Made by a program: the position numbers and the translations under genes. The notes beneath the pieces are model-generated. The model worked only from the letters and a program-made list of their open reading frames with translations. It ran no database searches and was not told the origin of the DNA. This document shows, piece by piece, positions 45,823-54,157 of a stretch of 64,000 nucleotides of DNA. Numbering within the stretch: the first letter of the stretch is position 1; each line of letters begins with the position of its first letter. The DNA comes from Ignavibacteriales bacterium (GTDB taxonomy: Bacteria; Bacteroidota; Ignavibacteria; Ignavibacteriales; Ignavibacteriaceae), in the NCBI GenBank assembly GCA_012517155.1, contig JAAYVN010000055.1:1-64000 (forward strand), read 5' to 3'.

Positions 45823-47007
45823 ATGAAACATATATTCTTCTTTTTACTTATTCCCCTTATTTTCACCTACTCACAGGAGAACACCATGCACAAAACCGAC
45901 TCGCTCCTAAGCGAAATAAAATTGAGATACGCCCCCGATAAACGCGTAGCCCTCTTCAACGTTACCCTCTCCGATTCCACCGGTGAACTTATCGCACGCG
46001 GCGAAACCAATCTCCCCGAGGCAAAAGCTGAACTGCTCAAAAAATTAAAATCCAACTCAATAATTTTTAAGGACAGTATAAAACTCCTCCCCGACGAAAG
46101 TCTCAAAGGCTTGACTAAAGGAATTATCAATCTCTCCGTCGCCAACCTCCGCACTAAACCGGGTCATTCCGAGGAAATGGCTACCCAGGCGCTCCTCGGC
46201 ACTGTCGTCAACGTCCTCAAAAAACATCGCGGTTATTACCTCGTGCAGACTCCCGATAACTACATCGCATACTTGGATGATGAGGGAGTGGAGGGGGTTA
46301 CTCCCGAAAAAGCGGATGAGTGGATTAATAGTCAGAAAATTATTTATACTCACGTCTACGGCGTGGCTTACGAAGGTCCTTCCGATAATTCCCCTACCGT
46401 TAGCGATCTCGTTATTGGCAATATCCTCAGACTCGAGGAATCCCCCCTCCACAAAGGCTTGTTCTTTAAGGTGAGCTTCCCCGACGGAAGAATCGCTTAT
46501 GTGAAGAAAGCCGAGGCACAGGTCTTCGCCGACTGGCTTAAGAATGTTAATCCTACCCCCGAAAATATTCTCACTACCGCACGCCTCTTCATGGGCGTTC
46601 CTTACCTCTGGGGTGGTACTTCATCGAAGGGTCTGGATTGTAGCGGATTTACGAAAACTGTCTATTTCCTCAATGGTATTATTCTCGAAAGGGATGCCTC
46701 CCAGCAGGTTAACAATGGCGATTTTGTCGTCGAGGGGGTGGACGTTGCCAAACTTCAGCCCGGAGACCTTCTCTTCTTCGGCTCTCGGGCTACTGAGGAA
46801 AGAAAAGAAAGAATCACCCACGTCGCTATTTATATCGGTAATTCGGAATATATTCATGCCTCGGGAAGGGTTAAGATTAATAGCCTCGATCCCGCCGCCG
46901 GCAATTTTGCGAAACACAGATACGAAACCCTAATTCGTGCAAAAAGGGTTTTATCCTCTCTCTCGAAAAACAGAATTCAATTAATTAAAGAAAATAAATC
47001 TTATTAG
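45823..47007 (+). CDS. NlpC/P60 peptidase with SH3 domains (gamma-D-glutamyl-L-diamino acid endopeptidase type)
   Basis: A signal peptide (about 1-17) precedes an N-terminal helical part, two bacterial SH3-like regions (about 103-155 and 175-228) and an NlpC/P60 domain (about 248-375). The catalytic Cys273 is in LDCSGF, with His333 (THVAIYIG) and a third polar residue His345 (YIHASG). The arrangement matches YkfC-type enzymes, which cut the gamma-D-Glu to diaminopimelate bond of wall peptides. The gene for a likely L-Ala-D/L-Glu epimerase follows 12 bases later, a known recycling pair. Confidence 0.92.
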   Translation: MKHIFFFLLIPLIFTYSQENTMHKTDSLLSEIKLRYAPDKRVALFNVTLSDSTGELIARGETNLPEAKAELLKKLKSNSIIFKDSIKLLPDESLKGLTKGIINLSVANLRTKPGHSEEMATQALLGTVVNVLKKHRGYYLVQTPDNYIAYLDDEGVEGVTPEKADEWINSQKIIYTHVYGVAYEGPSDNSPTVSDLVIGNILRLEESPLHKGLFFKVSFPDGRIAYVKKAEAQVFADWLKNVNPTPENILTTARLFMGVPYLWGGTSSKGLDCSGFTKTVYFLNGIILERDASQQVNNGDFVVEGVDVAKLQPGDLLFFGSRATEERKERITHVAIYIGNSEYIHASGRVKINSLDPAAGNFAKHRYETLIRAKRVLSSLSKNRIQLIKENKSY

Positions 47008-47019
47008 GAGAAAATTCAT

Positions 47020-48153
47020 ATGGCACAGAACAGACGCGATTTTCTTAAAACTTCGGGATTACTTGCCGGCGCTGCTTTGGCAGGTATCCCTAACTCTATT
47101 TATAGTAAACCAAATATTAATTTTACAAAGGTCGGCAAAATGAAATTAACTTTTAAACCCTATGACTTGACTTTAAAACATGCTTTCACTATCGCAACCA
47201 GCACCCGTACTACTACTCCCGTTATGCTTACGGAAATTGAGTACGAAGGTGTGGTCGGATACGGAGAGGCAAGTATGCCCCCCTATTTGGGAGAGTCCCA
47301 GGCTTCTGCTGCGGAATTCCTCGGTAAGGTAAATCTCGAACAGTTCCCGGATCCTTTCGATATGGAAAATATTCTTGATTATGTGGATAAGATCGCTGAA
47401 AAAAATCCCGCCGCTAAGGCTTCCGTCGATATCGCTCTCCACGATCTCGTCGGTAAACTTATGAATCAACCATGGTTCAAAATCTGGGGCTATGATAAAT
47501 ACAGGTCTCCCTACACTAGCTTTACTATCGGAATTGATACTCCCGAAGTGGTCAGACAAAAAGTCAGGGAAGCCGATATTTATAAGATCCTTAAAGTTAA
47601 ACTCGGTCGCGACAACGATAAGCAGATGATCGAGACTATCCGCGAAATAACCGATAAACCCATCTGTGTGGATGCAAATCAGGGCTGGACGGACAGGGTT
47701 AAGGCGCTCGATATGGCCTACTGGCTTAAGGAAAAAGGAATTACTTTTATCGAACAGGCTATGCCTAAGGAAAATATTGACGGTAATGCCTGGCTTACGG
47801 AAAATTCTCCCCTCCCTACTTTCGGTGATGAATCTGTTCAGCGTCTCCCAGATGTTATTAAGGCGCATAAGGTCTATTCCGGTATCAATATTAAACTTAT
47901 GAAAAGTACCGGTATGCGCGAAGCTCACAAGATGCTTACTCTTGCCAGAGGTCTCGGTATGAAGGTTATGCTTGGCTGTATGACCGAAACTTCCTGCGCT
48001 ATCTCCGCTGCCTCCCACCTCTCTCCAATGGTCGATTTTGCGGATCTCGACGGCGCAGTCCTGATTAGTAACGACTGCTTTATCGGTACTACTATTGAGG
48101 ATGGTAAAATATCTTTGACCGATAGACCCGGTATCGGAGCAATAAAAAAATAA
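47020..48153 (+). CDS. Dipeptide (L-Ala-D/L-Glu type) epimerase, enolase superfamily, Tat-exported
   Basis: Muconate-lactonizing subgroup enzyme with the general bases Lys192/Lys194 (LKVKLG), metal ligands Asp218 (VDANQGW), Glu245 (FIEQ) and Asp270 (GDES), and Lys292 (IKLMKSTG). The N-terminus carries a twin-arginine signal, NRRDFLKTSGLLAGAAL. Members convert L-Ala-D-Glu to L-Ala-L-Glu so that wall peptides can be degraded. Export is unusual because characterised epimerases are cytosolic, but it fits the secreted peptidase encoded just upstream. Dipeptide specificity is inferred from this context. Confidence 0.9.
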   Translation: MAQNRRDFLKTSGLLAGAALAGIPNSIYSKPNINFTKVGKMKLTFKPYDLTLKHAFTIATSTRTTTPVMLTEIEYEGVVGYGEASMPPYLGESQASAAEFLGKVNLEQFPDPFDMENILDYVDKIAEKNPAAKASVDIALHDLVGKLMNQPWFKIWGYDKYRSPYTSFTIGIDTPEVVRQKVREADIYKILKVKLGRDNDKQMIETIREITDKPICVDANQGWTDRVKALDMAYWLKEKGITFIEQAMPKENIDGNAWLTENSPLPTFGDESVQRLPDVIKAHKVYSGINIKLMKSTGMREAHKMLTLARGLGMKVMLGCMTETSCAISAASHLSPMVDFADLDGAVLISNDCFIGTTIEDGKISLTDRPGIGAIKK

Positions 48154-48212
48154 CCCGCATCAATTGCGGACGCTTATATTATTATGATTTTTTAAGAACC
48201 AGGAATAAAAGA

Positions 48213-49550
48213 ATGAATAAATTTGCAATTTTGTTGATTGGAGTGCTTTTGATGAGCAGTAGTCTTTTGAATGCCGCACAGGGGGATAACGTCTTCCCCT
48301 ATAAAACCCATTACGTTACACTCGATAATGGCTTTAAAGCAATTTTAATTCCGGTGGATAGCCCCGGTTTGGTCGCCTACTATTCAGTCGTCAGAACCGG
48401 CAGCAGGGATGAATGGGAGGATGGTAAATCCGGCTTCGCTCACTTCTTCGAACATATGATGTTCAGGGGTACCGACAGATTCCCCGGGAATGTTTACGAT
48501 AGCATCGTGACTAGTATCGGCGCGGATGCTAATGCCTACACGAGCGATGACCTGACTGTCTATCACCTTAATTTCGCTTCCGAAGACCTTGAAACGGTTA
48601 TGGATATTGAGTCGGATAGATTCAGGAATCTTAAATACTCACTCGAACAGTTTCAGACTGAGTCCGGCGCTGTCTACGGTGAGTACCGCAAGGGCAGAAC
48701 CAGTCCCTGGTCGGTTGCTATCGAAGCTCTCAGAGACTTGGCTTTCGAAAAACATACGTATAAGCATACTACCATCGGCTTCGAACGGGATGTTAAGGAT
48801 ATGCCGAATCTTTATGATTATAGCATTAGCTTTTATAACCGCTACTACCGCCCGGAAAATGTTGTCCTGCTGATTGTCGGCGATTTCGACGTTAAAAAGA
48901 CGGAAACTATGATAAGAAGGTTTTATTCCCCCTGGCAGAAGGGCTACACTTTGCCAAAAATTATTCCCGAACCGGAACAGACAAACCCTAAAAACCGGGA
49001 AATTCAATATGAAGGCAGAACTCTTCCCCTGGTGATCATGAGCTTTAAGAATGATGCCTTCGATCCCGCAAACCTGAAGTCCCTTGCTACTTATCCACTT
49101 GCCGAACTTGCTTTTGGCGAAACTAGCGAACTTTATAAGAAACTTGTTCTTAACGAGCAGAAGGTGCAATTCATTTCCCCAGACCCCGGTATGGCTCGCG
49201 ATCCTTACCTCTTCTCTGTTTACGCTATGGTGAATGATGAGAAGGATATCGATTACGTGATCTCTGAAATTAATAAAACTATTAAGGAGTTTCAGCTTTC
49301 CCCCGTCACAACTGAACAGCTTAATGACCTCATAAGCCGCGAAAAGTATTCTTTCCTGATGTCCCTTGATTCCCCCGACGGTATCGCCTCCTCACTTCCG
49401 CAGTATATTACCCTCACCGGCGATATTAAAGTGATCGACGAGATGTTTAATAATTATCAGCAGATTACCCCCGAAACAATTATGAGCGCGGCAAAATATT
49501 ATTTTACCCCCGAAAGAAGTACTACCCTGATCCTGAGAGGTGCAAAATGA
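48213..49550 (+). CDS. M16 zinc peptidase, catalytic subunit
   Basis: The inverted zinc motif HFFEH is intact (His77, Glu80, His81), with the distal Glu expected near residue 153 in QTESGAVYGEYRKG. A signal peptide (about 1-22) places it in the periplasm. The protein (445 residues) has the two-domain M16 fold of PqqL/YmxG-type enzymes, which degrade peptides. Its stop overlaps the second M16 gene by four bases, and the pair probably forms a heterodimer as in mitochondrial processing peptidase-like systems. Confidence 0.92.
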   Translation: MNKFAILLIGVLLMSSSLLNAAQGDNVFPYKTHYVTLDNGFKAILIPVDSPGLVAYYSVVRTGSRDEWEDGKSGFAHFFEHMMFRGTDRFPGNVYDSIVTSIGADANAYTSDDLTVYHLNFASEDLETVMDIESDRFRNLKYSLEQFQTESGAVYGEYRKGRTSPWSVAIEALRDLAFEKHTYKHTTIGFERDVKDMPNLYDYSISFYNRYYRPENVVLLIVGDFDVKKTETMIRRFYSPWQKGYTLPKIIPEPEQTNPKNREIQYEGRTLPLVIMSFKNDAFDPANLKSLATYPLAELAFGETSELYKKLVLNEQKVQFISPDPGMARDPYLFSVYAMVNDEKDIDYVISEINKTIKEFQLSPVTTEQLNDLISREKYSFLMSLDSPDGIASSLPQYITLTGDIKVIDEMFNNYQQITPETIMSAAKYYFTPERSTTLILRGAK

Positions 49551-51058
49551 GAACACTCCTTTTTTTATCGCTTCTTCTTATAAGTTTAACTTTTTCAAAT
49601 AACGCTTCCGAGGGTATGATGAATTATGATCCGGATAAAACGGTCTTGCTGGAAAGCAGTCAGGAACCGGTTATTTCTTTTAAAATTTGGTTTAAAAGCG
49701 GTTCGCAGGATGATCCCTCCGGTAAAGAAGGACTCGCTTACTTTACCGCAAGAATGCTCTCGGAAGGAGGTACGCTTAATAATTCCTACGAGCAGATCCT
49801 CCTCAAACTCTTCCCCTTCGCCGCCTCTTATTATGCTTCCGCCGGTACGGAGATGACTATCTTCGGAGGCAGGATCCATAAGGATAATCTCGGCGAATTC
49901 TACAAGTTGTTCATTGACCAGCTGCTTAATCCCGCTTTCAGCCAGGATGCTTTTGCACGAATCAAGGAGAATACCCTGAACTACCTCAAGACTACTCTCA
50001 AATACAGCAGCGATGAGGAACTCGGGAAAGCGGTTCTCTATAATAAAATTTTCAGAGGCACGGGTTACGGACATATCTCATCGGGAACTATTTCAAGTGT
50101 TGAAAGCATAACTATTGAGGATGTTAAACAGTTTTTCAAAAAGTACTATAACCGTAATAACTTTGTGCTTGGATTAGCCGGCGGCTTTGAGAAGGATTTC
50201 CCCGCTAAAGTCTTTAGCGACCTGCAGAAACTTTCTGACGGAAAGGAAAATATTGTAAAAGCTCCCGAACCAAAACCCGTTAAGGGATTGAATGTTACTA
50301 TCGTGAACAAGAAATCAAACGCAACGGCTATCTCCATCGGTTTTCCGATTGATTTATTAAGGGGCAGCAGGGAATGGTATGCCCTCGCAATTGCTAACTC
50401 TTACTTAGGAGAGCACAGGAATTCCAGCTCCCATTTGTATCAGGTGATCAGGGAAGCCAGGGGCTTGAATTATGGCGATTATAGCTATATTGAGCATTTC
50501 CCGAACGGCGGTAGGTTCCAGATGCCCATGCCCAATGCCCCCCGTAAGAAACAGATCTTTGAAATATGGATTCGTCCCGTCCCGAATGAAACTAAACATT
50601 TTTCCCTCAGAGCTGCCCTCAGAGAACTTCGCAAAATCGTTGACGGTGGATTGTCTCAGGAACAGTTCGACCTTACCAGAAACTTTCTGAAAAAATATGT
50701 ACTCCATTACGCTCCCGATATGAACACCCGTCTCGGTTATGCCCTCGACGATAAATTCTACGGCATGAAGGAAAGCCATCTTGCCTTGTTCAGAAAAATG
50801 ATGGACCAGCTTACTCTGGAAGACGTAAATAAGGCAATTAAAAAATATCTTCAGTATGACAATATGGAGATCGTGATGATTACCGACGAGGATAAGCCTT
50901 TGAAAGATGCCCTCGTTACCAACGCCCCCTCTCCTATTTCTTATGCAACTCCTAAACCGGATACCGTGCTTGAGGAGGATAAGGAAATAATAAACTACAA
51001 ATTGCAAATTTCCGGGGATAAAGTTGAATTTCTGACTCTGGACGAGTTGTTTAAATAG
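49547..51058 (+). CDS. M16 family peptidase-like protein without the zinc motif
   Basis: It shares the M16 two-domain fold (IVNKKSNATAISIGFPIDL and the REARGLNYGDYSYIEHF stretch typical of the second domain), but where the first copy has HFFEH this one reads YFTARM, so the catalytic zinc site is lost. It probably acts as the non-catalytic partner of the M16 enzyme encoded just upstream, with which it overlaps by four bases. A signal peptide (about 1-19) is present. Confidence 0.88.
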   Translation: MRTLLFLSLLLISLTFSNNASEGMMNYDPDKTVLLESSQEPVISFKIWFKSGSQDDPSGKEGLAYFTARMLSEGGTLNNSYEQILLKLFPFAASYYASAGTEMTIFGGRIHKDNLGEFYKLFIDQLLNPAFSQDAFARIKENTLNYLKTTLKYSSDEELGKAVLYNKIFRGTGYGHISSGTISSVESITIEDVKQFFKKYYNRNNFVLGLAGGFEKDFPAKVFSDLQKLSDGKENIVKAPEPKPVKGLNVTIVNKKSNATAISIGFPIDLLRGSREWYALAIANSYLGEHRNSSSHLYQVIREARGLNYGDYSYIEHFPNGGRFQMPMPNAPRKKQIFEIWIRPVPNETKHFSLRAALRELRKIVDGGLSQEQFDLTRNFLKKYVLHYAPDMNTRLGYALDDKFYGMKESHLALFRKMMDQLTLEDVNKAIKKYLQYDNMEIVMITDEDKPLKDALVTNAPSPISYATPKPDTVLEEDKEIINYKLQISGDKVEFLTLDELFK

Positions 51059-51080
51059 TAAATATTTGAAAGAAAAAGAC

Positions 51081-52727
51081 ATGAAACTATTCGTAAAATC
51101 GGGTTACCTTATTTTGCTGTTGCTGCTGGTATTTACCGGATGCACCGCCGGCGTGAGTTCTGAGGTCTTTATCAGAGTGAATCAGGTCGGTTTCCTCCCC
51201 GGTGATGTTAAATCGGCTATTGTCTTTTCTACCACAAGTCTCGACGGTCAGACTTTTAAGATATTTAACGAAAAAAATAATGCCGTTTTTCAGGGCAAGC
51301 TCTCCTCTAATGCCGGCAAGTGGGGTAACTTTCCATTTAATTACCGCATTGACTTCTCGGAAGTGCGTACTAATGGATCTTATCACATAGAAGTGTCGAA
51401 AACAAAATCTCTGAGGTTCAGAGTTGGAACTAATGTGTATAAGGGGGTGGTGGACTCCCTCCTGAAATTCCTTAAAGTCCAGAGATGCGGCGCTACAAAT
51501 CCTATTTTGCACGAGGTTTGCCATATTTACGATTCTCCCATAGTGATAGGTGACAGGAATATCAGCAAAGTTGACGTGACCGGGGGTTGGCATGATGCAG
51601 GGGACTATATTAAATTTCTTTCTACTACCGCCCTCACTACTTACATGCTTTTGTTTAGTTATGATTTTGACAGCTTCAAGTTCGGGTTTGATAATAATAA
51701 GGACGGTGTCCCCGATATTCTGGAAGAGGCTAAGATCGGTATTGACTGGCTACTTAGATGCAATTACGCTCCCGGCAAACTTATTAACCAGGTAGGGGAT
51801 TTGAAAGACCATACAGTCGGCTGGCGCTTGCCTGAAAATGATCCCCTTAAATATGAAAGACCCGCTATTTCCAGCATCGGGAAAAATCAGGTGGGTATCT
51901 ATGTTGCAGTGATGTCCCTTGCTGCTAAGATCTGGCGACAGAAATTCCTCGATACTGAGTTTTCTAAAAAGTGCCTGAATGCGGCAGAAAATATTTATGC
52001 TGTGAGAAACAGCGTCCCGGATGTCGATTCCGCTTATACGGGTATGTATGCGGAAAGTAATTACAACGGCAGAATGGCTTTGGGTGCCGTCGAATTGTAT
52101 AACACTACCAGAGGCAGTCAGTTTTTATCCGAGGCGATTACTTATGGAGACAAGGCAGGCGCCGATTACTGGTGGAGTTGGGGAGATATTAATGGATTGG
52201 TTCATTACAGGCTTGCACAGCATATGCCCAGATTCAAAGATTATTTATACCAGAATTTATACGCCTTCAATCTTAATAAGGATTCAACGATTTACGGGGA
52301 AGCTACTGCGTTTACCTGGGGCACAACTAATACTCTCCTCGGTGTAACTCTCCAGTCAATCCTATGGAAAAGACTTAACAGCGGAAATGCGTTTGATTCA
52401 CTTGCAGCTTATCAGCGCGATTATGTCCTCGGTAAAAATCCGTGGGGGATTTCTTTCATTTACAATATTGGAAGCAGAACGGTACGCCAGATGCATCATC
52501 AGGTGTCTCATTTCCGTAACAATTACTTGCCCGGTGGTATCTCCGCAGGTCCTGCTCCCAGAGAACTGTTAAAAAATTATCAGATTAACCGAACTAATAA
52601 CGCCTTAAATCGGTTTAATTCTCAGGAGGTCCTCTATTTTGACGACCGGGAGGATTATTTATCCAATGAGCCAACCATTGTGACTAACGCTACGGCGATT
52701 TTCGTTTTCGGCTGGCTCGGGAATTAA
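51081..52727 (+). CDS. Glycoside hydrolase family 9 lipoprotein (beta-glucanase/cellodextrinase type)
   Basis: A lipobox ending FTGC gives a lipid-modified Cys21. An Ig-like CelD N-terminal domain (about 27-115, VNQVGFLPGDVK) precedes the alpha/alpha-barrel catalytic domain. GGWHDAGDYIKF carries the catalytic Asp pair (172 and 175), the substrate-binding His is in RQMHHQVSH, and the acid Glu lies in DDREDYLSNEPTI. It would hydrolyse beta-1,4-glucan or a related polymer outside the cell. The frame also opens at TTG 51066, but ATG 51081 gives a proper signal peptide. No other polysaccharide-degrading genes are near, though the exopolysaccharide block starts 150 bases downstream. Confidence 0.9.
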   Translation: MKLFVKSGYLILLLLLVFTGCTAGVSSEVFIRVNQVGFLPGDVKSAIVFSTTSLDGQTFKIFNEKNNAVFQGKLSSNAGKWGNFPFNYRIDFSEVRTNGSYHIEVSKTKSLRFRVGTNVYKGVVDSLLKFLKVQRCGATNPILHEVCHIYDSPIVIGDRNISKVDVTGGWHDAGDYIKFLSTTALTTYMLLFSYDFDSFKFGFDNNKDGVPDILEEAKIGIDWLLRCNYAPGKLINQVGDLKDHTVGWRLPENDPLKYERPAISSIGKNQVGIYVAVMSLAAKIWRQKFLDTEFSKKCLNAAENIYAVRNSVPDVDSAYTGMYAESNYNGRMALGAVELYNTTRGSQFLSEAITYGDKAGADYWWSWGDINGLVHYRLAQHMPRFKDYLYQNLYAFNLNKDSTIYGEATAFTWGTTNTLLGVTLQSILWKRLNSGNAFDSLAAYQRDYVLGKNPWGISFIYNIGSRTVRQMHHQVSHFRNNYLPGGISAGPAPRELLKNYQINRTNNALNRFNSQEVLYFDDREDYLSNEPTIVTNATAIFVFGWLGN

Positions 52728-52757
52728 TTATGTAACTTTTTGAGGCATTTTTTTTGG

Positions 52758-52778
52758 TTTGTCTCAAAATGAGACAAA
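52758..52778. promoter_or_regulatory. 21-base inverted repeat, proposed enhancer-binding site upstream of the KaiC-like gene
   Basis: TTTGTCTCA-AAA-TGAGACAAA is a perfect inverted repeat with 9-base arms. Two related sites occur upstream of the GT2 gene (57061-57081 and 57090-57110) and nowhere else that I saw. Its centre lies about 60 bases upstream of the GG of a sigma-54-like element (52826-52841), a usual distance for a bacterial enhancer-binding protein. The protein that binds it is not in the window. Confidence 0.65.
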
Positions 52779-52825
52779 TTTTATATTAGAATAGTTAATT
52801 TTTAACCATTTTAAGTCATTTCGGG

Positions 52826-52841
52826 TGGTATGATTTTTGAA
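52826..52841 (+). promoter_or_regulatory. Imperfect sigma-54-like promoter of the KaiC-like gene
   Basis: TGGTATGATTTTTGAA keeps the -24 GG (52827-52828) and, after exactly ten bases, has GA where the -12 consensus is GC. The -12 mismatch weakens the call. Support comes from the inverted repeat upstream and the better copy at the GT2 gene. The transcript would begin near 52852, about 22 bases before ATG 52874. Confidence 0.4.
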
Positions 52842-52873
52842 CATTATGAAGTGTATAACAATATTAAAAGACG

Positions 52874-54142
52874 ATGAAAAAGAAAATTAACTCAATCAAT
52901 TCAGGTATCTCACTTGTTGACAAAGCATGGGGAGGTTTCTATCGTGGCGGTACCTATATTCTCTTGGGGCAAAAGAAGAGCGGTAAAACCCTTCTTGGGC
53001 TTCAGTATGCCTGCGAAAGCGCTAAGGCAGGTGAGGTTTGTCTCTATTTCACTAGTATGAGACCTAAAGACCTAATGATTCACGCTGCTTCCATGGACTT
53101 CGATTTGCAGCACTACATGAATCAGAACCTGATTATCGTTGTCAGGGTTGCACCTCCTACAGATATTTATGAGGTTGGGACTCCTGATAATTTCCTGGTT
53201 GAATACCTGAACGATATTGTGACCGTGGTTGAACAATATTTGCCTCACCGGCTTATCTTTGACGAACTTACTCATTTCGTGGGTTTCGAGAATATTACTC
53301 TTCTGCAGCAGACTTTTTTACAGGTCGTTGAGCGCATCGAAGAGAAAAACGTTACAAGTCTTTTAATCTTTGCTGAACCCGCTACACAATTTGCCCAGAT
53401 GATTATCGATTCCATTGTCCAGTACTCTACGGCAGTTATTTATCTGCAGAAAAAAACTCTGGACGAATCTGGCGGTTATAACGGCGGAAAAGCCACTATT
53501 ACACCGAATATTGGTCATACGGAGGGTCAGTTTACTTCGGACTATGTGGTTGAACCCTACAAAGGAGTGACGTTCAGTTATGACAATGTACCCCCTAAAA
53601 AGTTCTCTAATCCTTTTGAAGTGGTAAAAGAAGAAATTCCTGAAACGCAAAAACCCAAAAGCAAGAGCAGGTCCGATCTTGGCAAATATAAACCGCTGAC
53701 CAATATTGATGAGGTTCCGGACAGATTCTCTCTCACTAATTTCTACGACATTTCCGAGTTTAAGCTGATCTTAAATAACAAAATTGCACTCTTCAAAAGT
53801 ACCGGTGAACCTTTTTCCCTTATTTCACTGAGACTCGACCCAAATGCCGAGAAAGAGAAAATTTTGACCATTAACCAGCTACAGAATACCGTAAGATTAT
53901 CTACGGATAAGAAAGATAAAATTTGCGTTATTGAAAATAATATTTTAATTTTGTTAAGTAGAAATGAAGAAAAATCTCTGAACATGCTGGTTTCCAAGAT
54001 GAGAAGCAATCTTCCTTTCACGGATCCAAAATTTGTTGAGGTAGTGATGCAGAATATTTTTGCATTCACTTATGAAGTAAACAATAGCGTAAAGAATGCA
54101 GATTCAATTTTTGAAGAAATTCTGGAAGATGAGCGACACTGA
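52874..54142 (+). CDS. KaiC/RadA-type ATPase with C-terminal GGDEF-like domain
   Basis: Residues about 5-200 form a RecA-like ATPase of the KaiC/GvpD group, with Walker A GQKKSGKT (32-39) and Walker B RLIFDEL (Asp130/Glu131). After a Lys/Ser/Pro-rich linker (about 245-285) comes a domain of about 130 residues whose strand pattern (PFSLISLRLD, DKICVIENNILILLS, NMLVSKMRSNLPF) resembles a GGDEF domain without its GGDEF signature. Such relays couple ATP state to signalling. It is the first gene of the exopolysaccharide block and may regulate export or synthesis. The TPR-barrel gene begins 15 bases after it. Confidence 0.75.
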   Translation: MKKKINSINSGISLVDKAWGGFYRGGTYILLGQKKSGKTLLGLQYACESAKAGEVCLYFTSMRPKDLMIHAASMDFDLQHYMNQNLIIVVRVAPPTDIYEVGTPDNFLVEYLNDIVTVVEQYLPHRLIFDELTHFVGFENITLLQQTFLQVVERIEEKNVTSLLIFAEPATQFAQMIIDSIVQYSTAVIYLQKKTLDESGGYNGGKATITPNIGHTEGQFTSDYVVEPYKGVTFSYDNVPPKKFSNPFEVVKEEIPETQKPKSKSRSDLGKYKPLTNIDEVPDRFSLTNFYDISEFKLILNNKIALFKSTGEPFSLISLRLDPNAEKEKILTINQLQNTVRLSTDKKDKICVIENNILILLSRNEEKSLNMLVSKMRSNLPFTDPKFVEVVMQNIFAFTYEVNNSVKNADSIFEEILEDERH

Positions 54143-54157
54143 AGAAAGTGATTGCTT

